Shown here one piece after another: positions 8,530 to 16,938 of a stretch of DNA of 64,000 nt (position 1 is the first letter of the stretch; the number at the start of each line of letters is the position of its first letter). This stretch comes from Ruania alba. GTDB lineage: Bacteria; Actinomycetota; Actinomycetes; Actinomycetales; Beutenbergiaceae. The notes beneath the pieces were generated by a model. It did no database searches and was not told the DNA's origin. It saw nothing but the letters and a program-made list of their open reading frames with translations. The stretch lies in assembly GCF_900105765.1 (NCBI RefSeq), contig NZ_FNTX01000001.1:186001-250000 (forward strand), given 5' to 3'. The position numbers and the translations under genes were made by a program.

Positions 8530-9420
8530 TCAGGAGTCGGGAAGCCGGTAGCCGGTCACCACACCGTCGAGATCCCTGACGGCAGTGAGCAGCTGGTCAG
8601 TGAGGAGTCCGGTCAGGACGCGGGCGAGCTGGTCGCCGTCAGGCCACAGGTCTCGCACCTGATCGGGCCGCAGCTCGTCCTCGGTGCGCAGGGCGGCCAG
8701 CACCCGACCACGCGCCTGCCGGTCGGTCCCGTGCCAGGCCTGGGTGCGCCGTCGGGCGGCATGCTCGTCCGGTGGGTAGCCGGCCGCTCGCCAGCGGCAC
8801 TGTGCGGCGACCGGACAGTCCGCGCACCGTGGTGCGCGGGCGGTGCACACCAGTGCGCCGAGCTCCATCACAGCCACGTTCCACCGCGCCGAGGTCTCCG
8901 GGTCGGCCGGGAGCAGGTCGAGGGCGGTCGCCGTCTCGGCGCGGCGCGGGGACGGAGGCGGCAGCGCTGTCCCGTGCACGAGGCGGCCCAGCACCCGCCG
9001 CACGTTCGTGTCCAGGACCACCGACCGCCGTCGGAACGCGAACGCGGCGACAGCGGCCGCCGTGTAGGACCCGATTCCCGGCAGGGCGAGCAGGTCCTCC
9101 TCGTCGGACGGCACCTGCCCACCGTGCCGTTCGGTGATCGCGATGGCCGCCTCGCGCAGCCGCAGTGCACGGCGTGGGTAGCCGAGCCGGTCCCAGGCGC
9201 GCAGCACCTGTGCCGGGGTGGCCGCGGCGAGATCGGCGGGGGTGGGCCATCGCTGCAGCCACGCCCGCCATGCGGGCTCCACCCGCACCACCGGGGTCTG
9301 CTGGAGCATGATCTCGCTGACCAGCACGCTCCACGCGGAGGCGTCGGGGGAGCGCCACGGAAGATCCCGGGCGTGCGTGGCGTACCAGCCCATGACGGCG
9401 GGATGCAGGTCGGTGTTCAT
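8530..9420 (-). CDS. mutY: A/G-specific adenine DNA glycosylase
   Basis: A 296-residue MutY that removes adenine mispaired with 8-oxoguanine during base excision repair. Seen: SEIMLQQTPVVRVEP with the catalytic Glu, helix-hairpin-helix LPGIGSYTAAAVAAFAF, catalytic Asp in VVLDTNVRRVLGR, and the [4Fe-4S] loop with C-x6-C-x2-C-x5-C spacing (CTARAPRCADCPVAAQC). A C-terminal region of about 80 residues follows; it is shorter than the MutT-like domain of E. coli MutY, as in many actinobacteria. It lies six bases behind the peroxidase gene on the same strand. Confidence 0.94.
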   Translation of the reverse strand: MNTDLHPAVMGWYATHARDLPWRSPDASAWSVLVSEIMLQQTPVVRVEPAWRAWLQRWPTPADLAAATPAQVLRAWDRLGYPRRALRLREAAIAITERHGGQVPSDEEDLLALPGIGSYTAAAVAAFAFRRRSVVLDTNVRRVLGRLVHGTALPPPSPRRAETATALDLLPADPETSARWNVAVMELGALVCTARAPRCADCPVAAQCRWRAAGYPPDEHAARRRTQAWHGTDRQARGRVLAALRTEDELRPDQVRDLWPDGDQLARVLTGLLTDQLLTAVRDLDGVVTGYRLPDS

Positions 9421-9426
9421 CGTGAC

Positions 9427-10617
9427 TCAGCCTAGGAGCGTCTCACCGATGTACCCACCGTCAGCGCAGCCCGGCGGGATCGCGAACACGGCCGAACCGA
9501 CCGGTGTGGTCCACTCGTTCAGTAGGTCCAGATCGTCCAGGCGGCGCTGCACCGGGACGAACTGACGCACCGGATCGGCCTGCATCGCGACGAAGATCAG
9601 GCCGCTGTCGGAGAGCTGCCCGGCCGGTGGCGGGTCGTCGTAGTTGTACCCGCGGCGCAGGAAGCGTTCAGCCACGTTCGGCGAACGGGCACGCCGTATG
9701 TGCGCATACTCGGCGATCACGGGGAAGCCGCGTTCATCGACCGCATCGAAGTCGGGGTCGTCGTGCTCGCGGGTTCCGGTGATCGGTGCGCCGTTGTCCA
9801 GCCGGCGGCCCACGGCGCCTTCCCGGTCCACCCGGGCCACCCGGTCCCATCCGTCGAGGTCCATCGCGATGCGCCTGATCACGACGGAGGTGCCGCCGTC
9901 CAGCCAGCCTCCGGAGTGCCAGACGAGCTGATCGAACTCCGCCGTGCCTGGGGCCGGGTTCACCGTGCCGTCCACCTGGCCGAACAGGTTGCGCATGGTG
10001 GTGCCCGGGGCGGTGGAGCCGCGGGCGTTCCGGAAACCGTGCTGGACCCAGCGCACTGAGGCAAACTGCCGGGCGTCCTTGCTGAGCATCCGCACAGCGT
10101 GTGCGACTGCGACGGGATCGTCCGCGGCCACGAGGAGCAGCAGATCGCCGCCGCTCCAGGCCTCGGTGAGTCTGTCGATTTCGAATGCGGGCAGTGGACT
10201 GAGCCAGTCGGGGACCGGGCCGCCGGCGCGGGTGACGAGCTCGCGGCCGAAGCCGAAGGTGATCGTCAGGGCCGACGGCGTGTGGGCCAGCTCTCGTTCG
10301 GTGTCGCCGAGCGCTGGGCGACCCTGGGTGAGTCGGGCGGCATCGTCGCTGAGCAGCCGCATCATTCGGCGGATGCCGGTGAGATCTGTCTCTGGCAGCA
10401 GGTCCAGCGCCACGTGTGCGGCGTGGGCCTGAGGTGGGACCGTCACACCCGTCTGGTGCCGGCCGTGGAACGGGACGGTGCGCGAGCCGGTCGCTGTGGG
10501 AGTCTCGCGAGCGGTGGCGACCCGGTCGATCCCGAGGGCGGCGGCTGCCCCCCAGCCGACGACGGCGCTACCGATGAGCGCCTGCCGCCGACTGGGGCCA
10601 TGGTGGGAATCCGACAT
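9427..10617 (-). CDS. Dyp-type haem peroxidase, Tat-exported
   Basis: A 396-residue dye-decolorizing peroxidase of the EfeB/TyfA-like exported class. The N-terminus has a twin-arginine signal (SRRQALIGSAVVGWGAAAA, residues ~9-27). The family GxxDG motif appears as GQVDGTVNP with the catalytic Asp, and the proximal haem-ligand His lies in YAHIRRARSPN, followed by LRRGYNYDD. Such enzymes use hydrogen peroxide to oxidise diverse substrates outside the membrane; in Efe systems they work in iron uptake, but no efeU/efeO is adjacent. The ATG overlaps the stop of the PCuAC lipoprotein gene (TGATG), so the two are coupled. Confidence 0.9.
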   Translation of the reverse strand: MSDSHHGPSRRQALIGSAVVGWGAAAALGIDRVATARETPTATGSRTVPFHGRHQTGVTVPPQAHAAHVALDLLPETDLTGIRRMMRLLSDDAARLTQGRPALGDTERELAHTPSALTITFGFGRELVTRAGGPVPDWLSPLPAFEIDRLTEAWSGGDLLLLVAADDPVAVAHAVRMLSKDARQFASVRWVQHGFRNARGSTAPGTTMRNLFGQVDGTVNPAPGTAEFDQLVWHSGGWLDGGTSVVIRRIAMDLDGWDRVARVDREGAVGRRLDNGAPITGTREHDDPDFDAVDERGFPVIAEYAHIRRARSPNVAERFLRRGYNYDDPPPAGQLSDSGLIFVAMQADPVRQFVPVQRRLDDLDLLNEWTTPVGSAVFAIPPGCADGGYIGETLLG

Positions 10618-11177
10618 CAGCTGTCCTCGTGTTCCATCGACTCGTCCGACTCGCTGGGGTGGTAGTCCTCCCCGGCGGGAACGTCCTTGGCAGGCACGGT
10701 GACGGTCACCGTGCTGCCGTCGGCGAGCTCGAGACCGATGGTGATGTCGGCACCAGCCTCGATGGGTTCTGGAACGTCGAGCATCATCAGATGGGTGCTG
10801 CCCGGTTCGAGGAGCAGTTCCCCGCCGGGAGGCAGGGTGAAGCCACCGTCGGCTTCCTGCATCTGCATGTCACCGTCGGCGTCGTCGACCATCTCGTGCA
10901 GGAGCATCTCACCGGCGGCGGCTGAGGTGGCTGCGGTGATGGTCACCTCGGTGCTGGTGGGGTTGCTGAGCGTGCCATACGCGGCGCTGCTCTCGCCGTC
11001 GGTAGCGGCCACCCAGCCGTCCGCGAACTCGATCGACTCTGTGGCGGAGTCGGTGGGCTGACCGCTGGGTGAGGTGCACCCGGCGAGGCCGGCACCGAGC
11101 AGTGCTGCGGTGAGGATCGCACCGGCGCGGAACGGGCGCGTGCGTCGGGCAGGGGTAATCATCAGGGCGTGCGTCAT
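10617..11177 (-). CDS. PCu(A)C copper chaperone lipoprotein
   Basis: A ~186-residue exported protein of the copper chaperone PCu(A)C family, which hands Cu(I) to cytochrome oxidase or other extracytoplasmic proteins. A lipoprotein signal ends in LLGAGLAGC. The metal-site elements are visible: a His-x-Met pair in MLLHEMV, Met-rich DMQMQEAD, and the C-terminal HLMML, matching the H-M...H-x-M pattern. The C-terminus is acidic. The start is uncertain: ATGs at 11192, 11177 and 11162 are all in frame; I chose 11177 because GGAAG lies just upstream, but the 11162 start would also leave a complete signal peptide. It overlaps the peroxidase gene. Confidence 0.85.
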   Translation of the reverse strand: MTHALMITPARRTRPFRAGAILTAALLGAGLAGCTSPSGQPTDSATESIEFADGWVAATDGESSAAYGTLSNPTSTEVTITAATSAAAGEMLLHEMVDDADGDMQMQEADGGFTLPPGGELLLEPGSTHLMMLDVPEPIEAGADITIGLELADGSTVTVTVPAKDVPAGEDYHPSESDESMEHEDS

Positions 11178-11316
11178 CATTCTTCCGTTCATCGGCACGG
11201 CACGGTGGGTGCCCGTCAGTCGAGCACGCAACCATGCCGCAGCAGGGTCTGTGGCTGGACGCGCAGGGGAGGCGCGACCATGTCCCCGGCACCGTGTGGA
11301 GTGGTACCGAGGTGGT

Positions 11317-11916
11317 TCAGAGGACCTGCAGATGCGGCGGCCCGCGGTGCGGAGCGCGGGCGAGGATCACTCGCATCGACGGTGTCTCGCGCCGCTGCAC
11401 GGCACGGAAGCCGGGACGGTTCGCGCAGAACGGGCGGGGCCGGGCCTCGCGTGGCCCGACGAGCGCGGTCAGGAGATCGTGCGCCGAGCGGTGCAGCCAG
11501 GCCAGCACGGTCTCGGCGTGGTGCAGCGCCACCGCCGTGAGTAATGCACCAGTGAGGTGGGTGAGGGACATCTGGGCGTCCGGGGCCACCCCCGAGGCCA
11601 GGTCCAGCGGGAATGACGGGGCGCCGTGATGGTGTTCGCCTGTGCTCCCGGCACTCTGTCCTGTAGGTGTCCCGACGACGAACAGGGCATGGAAGGCGAA
11701 GTGGCTCACTGTGGTGGAGACGGCCAGTCCGGCGAGCCGGATGCGCGCTTGGGCGATGTTCACTGCCACCAGGCAGGAGAAGATCAGCGGGACGAGGAAA
11801 CCCCAGACCCCGGGTACTGCGCCACCGCCGGCGATGTGTGCCACAGCAGCGAGACCGGTGGAGACGCCGGCGGCAATGGATCCACGAACCAGCCGTGCGT
11901 GCCGCCGAGTCATCAC
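11317..11916 (-). CDS. Hypothetical membrane protein upstream of PCuAC/DyP genes
   Basis: A 199-residue protein I cannot assign. Four hydrophobic stretches are visible (SIAAGVSTGLAAVAHIAGG, VWGFLVPLIFSCLVAVNIA, LAGLAVSTTVSHFAFHALFVV and LTGALLTAVALHHAETVLAWL), with a His-containing loop (GEHHHGAP) and further His in the last two helices, which would suit a metal-linked role. The basic C-terminal 50 residues are likely cytosolic. It is on the same strand as the PCuAC and peroxidase genes, 139 bp ahead. A role in copper handling is inference from context and His content only. Confidence 0.6.
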   Translation of the reverse strand: MMTRRHARLVRGSIAAGVSTGLAAVAHIAGGGAVPGVWGFLVPLIFSCLVAVNIAQARIRLAGLAVSTTVSHFAFHALFVVGTPTGQSAGSTGEHHHGAPSFPLDLASGVAPDAQMSLTHLTGALLTAVALHHAETVLAWLHRSAHDLLTALVGPREARPRPFCANRPGFRAVQRRETPSMRVILARAPHRGPPHLQVL

Positions 11917-11986
11917 ATCGCCACTTTTTCACAATGCGCAGGCTGGCGTTGCCGAACGGGACCAGGGGTTGACAGCGCTGGGGCGC

Positions 11987-12748
11987 TCAACGCTTTCCGC
12001 GGCGCGGTCGACGCCCACCGGGGCGCGGCGACCGACCCGTGTGCGGACGACTCCCGCGGCCTTGCGCACCGCTGCGGCGTCCGCGGGAGGTGCCGCCCGC
12101 CGGAGGAGTGTCACGAACACTCTCCGACGGTTGTGCCCGGGGGCGACCCCGCGAGGAGTTGACGGTGCGGCCGCGCACGATCCCGATCATGTCCTCGGTC
12201 TCGTCCGTCTTGGCGTCGGTGAGCCAGCTGAGTGCCACTGGCGCTACAGGTGCGTCGGTGAGGAACCGGTAGGTGAGGTCGCGGCGGTGGTACAGCCGAG
12301 CGAGCGACTGTGGGACGACCAGGACGCCGATCCCTGCGGCGACGAGCGCGATGGCGGCCGCGGTGTTCTCCGGGCGATGTTCTGCGACTGTTCCTGGGAG
12401 ACCGTCAGGCCAGTCGAGCACGTCGTCCTGAGGGTGCAGCACTGTCTCAGTGGCGAGGTCGTCGAGGGTGGCTTCTTCGCGGTCGTCCAGTGCTGCGACC
12501 ACGTGATCGGTCGGGGTCACCACGACCGGTGCCTCCTCGTACAGCACGATGGCACTGAGCAGCTCGCGGTCCACCGGGAGCCTGAGCAAGGCCGCGGAGA
12601 CCTCGCGCTCGCGGACCGCGCGCTCGGCGTCCGCGGCGTCCAGGGGGACGAGCTCGAGCGGGGTGGCGTGACGCTGCGACCAGATGCGTGCCCACTTCGC
12701 CGGCGTCACCCCGGGCACGTAGCCGAGGCGGAAGGGCTGCGGCGTCAT
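11987..12748 (-). CDS. LysR substrate-binding-domain protein lacking the HTH
   Basis: A 253-residue protein starting directly with a LysR effector-binding fold: PFRLGYVPGVTPAKW, a middle VVVTPTDHVVAALDDREE, and AAAIALVAAGIGVLVVPQSLARLYHRRDL near residue 140, all standard for the ligand-binding half of LysR regulators. There is no N-terminal DNA-binding domain and no room for one before the divergent gene. Instead, the last ~55 residues are a Ser/Arg/Gly-rich basic tail. It pairs head-to-head with a DUF5997 gene, a pairing I recall from other actinobacteria. It may sense a small molecule and act through the partner or the basic tail. Confidence 0.75.
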   Translation of the reverse strand: MTPQPFRLGYVPGVTPAKWARIWSQRHATPLELVPLDAADAERAVREREVSAALLRLPVDRELLSAIVLYEEAPVVVTPTDHVVAALDDREEATLDDLATETVLHPQDDVLDWPDGLPGTVAEHRPENTAAAIALVAAGIGVLVVPQSLARLYHRRDLTYRFLTDAPVAPVALSWLTDAKTDETEDMIGIVRGRTVNSSRGRPRAQPSESVRDTPPAGGTSRGRRSGAQGRGSRPHTGRSPRPGGRRPRRGKR

Positions 12749-12858
12749 GGGGTCAGCGTAACCGGGGTGGGCGGGCGACGGTTGGGCGGGTGGCCGCCGA
12801 GGAGGGCCCGTGGCGGCTGAGGAGGGCCGAGGGGAGCGCGAGGGGGCATACTGACCGG

Positions 12859-13266
12859 ATGGCTGCCTCGGATGCCGCTCAGCGGATGAAACCCATCACC
12901 GCCGCGAAGAAGCTCGGGATCTACCTCCCAGCCGCGCCGGAGGAGTTCCAGCACGCGACGTTCACGCGCGGCGAGCTGGAAGAGCTGGAGCGCAAGCCTC
13001 CAGACTGGCTCGCCGAACTACGGCGCAACGGCCCGCACCCACGCCCAGTGGTGGCTGGACGGCTCGGCGTCTCGATCTCGGGCCTGGTTCGTGCAGGTGT
13101 GACCGAGGCGCTGACCACGGCCGACATTGACGCGCTGCGAGCCGACCCGCCGGAGTGGTTGGTCCAGGAGCGGGCGGTGCAGGAGCAGGTGCGCGCCGAA
13201 GAAGAGGAGCTGCAGCGGCGGCGTGCGGCTGCAAAGGCAGCCCGGGGGCGCCCGGATCAGAAGTAG
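12859..13266 (+). CDS. DUF5997 family protein
   Basis: A 135-residue protein of the actinobacterial DUF5997 type. The conserved N-terminal block reads MKPITAAKKLGIYLPAAPEE, followed by a repeated 'W-L-x-x-R' layout (PPDWLAELRRNGPHPRPVVA and PPEWLVQERAVQEQ), a middle segment GRLGVSISGLVRAGV that looks helix-turn-helix-like, and a highly charged C-terminal coil (QVRAEEEELQRRRAAAKAARG). Function is unknown. The ATG at 12859 is chosen because family similarity starts about ten residues later. Divergent from the LysR-domain gene; the two could form a split regulator, which is speculation. Confidence 0.75.
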   Translation: MAASDAAQRMKPITAAKKLGIYLPAAPEEFQHATFTRGELEELERKPPDWLAELRRNGPHPRPVVAGRLGVSISGLVRAGVTEALTTADIDALRADPPEWLVQERAVQEQVRAEEEELQRRRAAAKAARGRPDQK

Positions 13267-13374
13267 CGCCGAGGCGTAGGCGTCGGCTCGCGGACGGGGC
13301 CACAATCTGGCCGCCTCGGGCACTCGCCGACGTGGCGCGACCCGCGCGCGTCGTCCACGGGTTACCGTCGCATC

Positions 13375-14490
13375 GTGCCGAATCAGAACCGTTCCGAGTC
13401 GTCCGGACGCCGCCCTCGCGCGACGTCGGGGCGTGCTAGCGGCACGCAGCGACGATCGGGCGCGCGGCGGAGTACGGGAGCGGCGAAGACGACCAGGGGC
13501 GCGGCGTCGACGAAGGGGGCTGCCGGTACGAAGGGTGCGCCCGGTGCGAAGCGTGCTGGCGGCACGAAAGGGGCCGCTGGCGGCACGAAGGGTGCTGCTG
13601 GCGGCACGAGGCGCGCGAGCGAAGCGGCCCGCCCCGCCAAGGGTGCCGGTTCGAGCCGCAGCGGCGGGAGTCGGTCCGGAGGCTCCGGGACCGGGCCGGG
13701 GAGCCGACGTGGCGCCGGCGGGGCGAAAGGCACGAGCACGACCAGGGCCGCTGGGGGCTCGTCCGGCCGTGGTGGATCCGGCGCTCGCGGCTCCCGATCT
13801 CAGACCGCGAAGACAGCCGCGAGAGGAGGCGGAGGACCGCGGCCGCCGTCCCGTGGCACGGTCGACCCAGCGACGTATCGTCGCCGACGGATCACGGTGG
13901 CGGTGGTGGCGCTGCTACTGGTGGCGGGTATCGCGTTCGGCGGCACCGTGCTTGCGCAGACGCTCATGGATCGGTTCGGTGGGACGGGGGCAACGGCGGG
14001 GCCATTGGAGGACGGCACGGTTGAGCCGACGCCGACGCCGACACCGACACCGACGGAGTCCATCACGCCGGATGAAGAGGCACTCGCCAACCCTGTTGCA
14101 TGCGTGCCCGATGTGGTCGATGTGGCGATCGGGCTCGAGTCCGCGAATGTGCGCGCGGGGTCCGAGGTCCCCGTTGGTGTCACGATCACCAACTCGGGAC
14201 AGGTGGCATGTCTCCTCGACGTCGGGCACGGCAGCCTGGACATGACAGTGACCTCTGGTGGTGATCGCGTGTGGACCACCGCCCAGTGTCCCTCCGGGCC
14301 GGCCGAACGCCCCATCCTGTTGGACGCGGGTGCGGCGGAGGAGACGGCTCTCACGTGGGGCGGACGGCGCAGTGCCGACGGATGCCCGGCCGATGCAGCC
14401 GAGGCAGAGCCGGGCACGTATCGGGTCACCATCGGCCTCGATGTTGACGGCACGGAGGTCGGCACGGACGAGGTTCTGACACTGCGGTGA
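13375..14490 (+). CDS. Low-complexity basic protein with one TM helix and extracytoplasmic domain
   Basis: A 371-residue protein in three parts. Residues ~1-165 are low complexity, rich in Gly, Ala, Arg, Lys, Ser and Thr, with repeated units of the KGAAGGT type. Residues ~173-197 form a single transmembrane helix (TVAVVALLLVAGIAFGG). A PT-repeat linker (PTPTPTPTPTES, ~218-230) leads to a ~135-residue extracytoplasmic domain with two or more cysteines (NPVACVPD, GQVACLLDVG, AQCPSG, DGCPAD) that looks like a beta-sandwich. I do not recognise the family. The basic N-terminal part would lie in the cytoplasm and could bind DNA or RNA. The start is GTG. Confidence 0.6.
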   Translation: MPNQNRSESSGRRPRATSGRASGTQRRSGARRSTGAAKTTRGAASTKGAAGTKGAPGAKRAGGTKGAAGGTKGAAGGTRRASEAARPAKGAGSSRSGGSRSGGSGTGPGSRRGAGGAKGTSTTRAAGGSSGRGGSGARGSRSQTAKTAARGGGGPRPPSRGTVDPATYRRRRITVAVVALLLVAGIAFGGTVLAQTLMDRFGGTGATAGPLEDGTVEPTPTPTPTPTESITPDEEALANPVACVPDVVDVAIGLESANVRAGSEVPVGVTITNSGQVACLLDVGHGSLDMTVTSGGDRVWTTAQCPSGPAERPILLDAGAAEETALTWGGRRSADGCPADAAEAEPGTYRVTIGLDVDGTEVGTDEVLTLR

Positions 14491-14708
14491 CGGTGCAGAG
14501 GGCCTGGGTTTGCTGGTGCTGCCTCGTTCCCGCTGTTCGGCGGTGATGAGAGCGTTCGCCCTGCCCGTGAATCATCGCGACGCAGCCAATATCCCGGCCG
14601 GGAGCCTCGGGCTGGCTACGTGCCCGATGGCTACCGGCCTGGTGCCGGCACCGGACACACCGATGGCCCCGTCGACGGGTGGTGTCGGCGGGGTTCGGGG
14701 CGGGGTGG

Positions 14709-16415
14709 TCAGTCTGGTGGTGGGTCGGTGTGGCCGGGTGGATGCGAGTGTGTGGAGTTGCCGGCGTGGCGGCCGGCATCACCGAGATCACCGGGATCGC
14801 CGGGATCGCCGGGAGGTTCAGCCGCACCATATGGGGGATGCCTGTGACCACCGGGCGGACTGCTCCCTGGTGGTCGGACTGACCCAGCGCTCGGGATGGG
14901 ATACGTGCCGGAGGGCGTGACCAGGTACTGCACACCATCGGGCGCGGCCCAGTAATACACGCCCGGTGTGATCATCGAATACGACCACCCGGTGTGAGTT
15001 TTCGCCCGGTGATGACGTCGGCACAAGGCGGCCATATTCACCGAACTGGTTCGGCCGCCGCGGTCGAAGGGAACACTATGATCCTGATCGGCAGAACGAG
15101 CATTGCGGTGGCAATAGGGGAACCGGCACCGTCCATCACGAAGAATGATCTGTTCACGCAGTGTCGGACTGGACTCATACGTGGACGCGGAGGTGAATCC
15201 TGCGAGATCGATCACGGGACGGACGAGGATTCGTCCTGCGGTGGCGCACCAGTGGCGAATCTGTTCTTTCGAGACCGGTGATTTGGTGTTTTCGCACCGG
15301 CCCACGATCCCGGAGCCGAACTCAGGGCCCGTTTCACCAGAGTTACCCGCACCCTCACCGGTACCGGAGCTCTCACCGGTGCCGGTTCCGGCGTGGTCGT
15401 TGAGGGCGTCGGCGGGCAGGTGGAGGTAGAGCATCACGGTCCGACCCATCCCACCGGCCGCACCTGGCGCCCCCACGATGCTGGTCCCGGTCGTGGTGGT
15501 CGGTGCTGCGTCACTGCCGGAAACTCCTTCACTGCCACCGTCACCGCTGCCGGGGATGGGGAGGGTGGTGTGTCCGCGGGCGAGGTCACCGATGGCGATG
15601 GAGCGGCGCACGTCCTCGCTGGTGCCGGGTAGGAACCCGGCCAGTACGCGTGCTTGGTCGGTCACCGCAGCCTCAAGGTCGATGGCGTCAGCCTGGTCGA
15701 GGCCGCCCTCGACCCGCACCACCGACCCCACACCCAGTCCTGGTCCAGGTGCCGCGGTGGTGCCTGCCTCGTCGAGGCGGATGTCGAAGTGGCGCCCCTC
15801 CAATGCTGCTTGTTCGTCTTTGGCGGCTTGGTCGGGGTCGAAGGTGGCCATGGCGGCACTCACGGTGCGTTCGATCTGAGCGGTCGTGCAGGTTCCGATT
15901 GTCCAGGCGACCTGGGCGTCCACCCAGGCGGCACCGGCGAACGGGAGGCGTTTCGTCATCCGGGTCACTGTCCGGGCCCGGTGGATGCTGACCTGCCCGG
16001 CCCGTACCCGGGACCACAACTGGGGTAGCCGGTAGGCGAGCTCGACCACCACACCCACATAGGCCAGGGCTGCTTCGTTCGACTGCCCCAACGCCGTGGC
16101 CAACCGGGTGAACTCCAGGTCCGAGACCAATGGGGCACCATCCCCGGCCAACCGCATCGGCTGCTCCGTCCCCGGCAGGCCCGCGTGCTCGTCCGGAACC
16201 GGCATGCCCGCGTGTTCATCAGGGTCGAACACCGGCCCACCCCTCAAGGCGCCCAGGGTGGCCGGGTCGATCGCCCGCTCACCCACCCAGGCGATCACCA
16301 ACTCGGCACGCTCGACATCAACCGCCCGAGCCGTGGTGACGTTCTCCCGCAGGGCAGCCAGCACCGCATTCCCGGCCGGAGCCGAGAACGCGGAACCAGT
16401 GGCTGTCGAGGTCAT
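14709..16415 (-). CDS. DUF222 / HNH endonuclease signature protein (13E12 repeat type)
   Basis: A 568-residue member of the DUF222-HNH family abundant in actinobacteria (13E12 repeat proteins of mycobacteria). The N-terminal DUF222 part includes VERAELVIAWV, LGQSNEAALAYV and GQVSIHRARTVTRMTKRL; the HNH nuclease region near residues 430-480 shows CRFPYCHRNARSADQDH, PFDRGGRTSSVNMAALC and RRHHRAKTHTG, so zinc-binding Cys pairs and the catalytic His are present. A Pro/Gly/His tail with short 9-bp DNA repeats (~14788-14815) ends the protein. Biological role is unproven for the family; some copies behave as mobile or multicopy elements. A partial copy of its own 5' end precedes it. Confidence 0.85.
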   Translation of the reverse strand: MTSTATGSAFSAPAGNAVLAALRENVTTARAVDVERAELVIAWVGERAIDPATLGALRGGPVFDPDEHAGMPVPDEHAGLPGTEQPMRLAGDGAPLVSDLEFTRLATALGQSNEAALAYVGVVVELAYRLPQLWSRVRAGQVSIHRARTVTRMTKRLPFAGAAWVDAQVAWTIGTCTTAQIERTVSAAMATFDPDQAAKDEQAALEGRHFDIRLDEAGTTAAPGPGLGVGSVVRVEGGLDQADAIDLEAAVTDQARVLAGFLPGTSEDVRRSIAIGDLARGHTTLPIPGSGDGGSEGVSGSDAAPTTTTGTSIVGAPGAAGGMGRTVMLYLHLPADALNDHAGTGTGESSGTGEGAGNSGETGPEFGSGIVGRCENTKSPVSKEQIRHWCATAGRILVRPVIDLAGFTSASTYESSPTLREQIILRDGRCRFPYCHRNARSADQDHSVPFDRGGRTSSVNMAALCRRHHRAKTHTGWSYSMITPGVYYWAAPDGVQYLVTPSGTYPIPSAGSVRPPGSSPPGGHRHPPYGAAEPPGDPGDPGDLGDAGRHAGNSTHSHPPGHTDPPPD

Positions 16416-16624
16416 GTCTTTATTCTCGCAGAAGGCACTGACATTGCGCTGGACAGCGTCAGCACCTGTGGATAAGTTCCGCTCAGACGAGAGATGGTGA
16501 TACCCCGTCCTGGACCATTGACACAGAATCCCTCAGCCAGCGGCTCAGGAATGCTCATCCACACGGCAGCCAGCTCGTTCTCGACCCGTACCGAGAACAT
16601 GGAACCAGTGGTTGTCGACGTCAT
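16412..16624 (-). pseudogene. Partial duplication of the DUF222 gene 5' end (70-codon remnant frame)
   Basis: A 70-codon frame starts MTSTTTGSMFSVRVENELA, recalling MTSTATGSAFSAPAGNAVLA of the next gene. The DNA around both starts is alike as well: in about 34 bp over the start region only a few bases differ (shared CGAGAAC, GGAACCAGTGG, TGTCGA, GTCAT), and similarity continues upstream (a shared CCTGTGGA). After ~23 codons the similarity is lost and the frame runs to a stop that overlaps the ATG of the full gene (ATGA). I read this as the remnant of a tandem duplication; whether it is still translated as a short upstream frame is open. Confidence 0.55.
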
Positions 16625-16938
16625 CCCCACATTCTTCCAGCGGGGTATGACAGTGGACCGACCCAGTCAAGTTCCTGTGGAACAGAAGCGCAGGCCGCGG
16701 CGTCGGTGTTGTTCCCAGGATTCTGACGGTCCGAAGGGTCTGAGAAGCTCGCGCATTCCCTGCGTACCTCCTCAACCACCTGCCGACTCGCATCATGGGG
16801 CGCCTCACCACGGCACGTTGGACGAGAACCACCGTCGGCTGCACCACGGTGAGGTGCGTCAGCCGTGTGCGACGAGCTCCAACGCTCACGTGCTCTGAGC
16901 TGCCTCAGTGCCCGCACTGCTTCAGCGTCCGCGCAGAC
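16625..16938. other. Non-coding stretch upstream of the DUF222 remnant
   Basis: About 310 bp between the duplicated DUF222 5' end and the disA stop. The first ~70 bp still resemble the region upstream of the full DUF222 gene. Beyond that I see only arginine/serine-rich chance frames, no RNA gene and no convincing hairpin. It probably holds the promoter of the DUF222 gene and decayed sequence. Confidence 0.5.

Noticed and set aside
11216-11932. Long minus-strand frame overlapping the 199-residue membrane protein
   Set aside because: The product is Arg/Pro-rich without hydrophobic segments; the overlapping frame 11317-11916 has clear membrane helices and is the better gene.
12749-12858. Short direct repeat with GAGGAGGGCC between the LysR-domain and DUF5997 genes
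   Set aside because: Two purine-rich copies occur but are likely just GC-rich composition; no symmetry typical of an operator.
14426-14938. Possible frameshifted extension of the HNH gene
   Set aside because: The frame yields a low-complexity His/Pro/Thr-rich product and the 568-residue frame already ends normally; no sign of broken homology.
14709-16415. Homing endonuclease or restriction system
   Set aside because: DUF222-HNH proteins have an HNH motif, but no methylase, intron or intein context is present.
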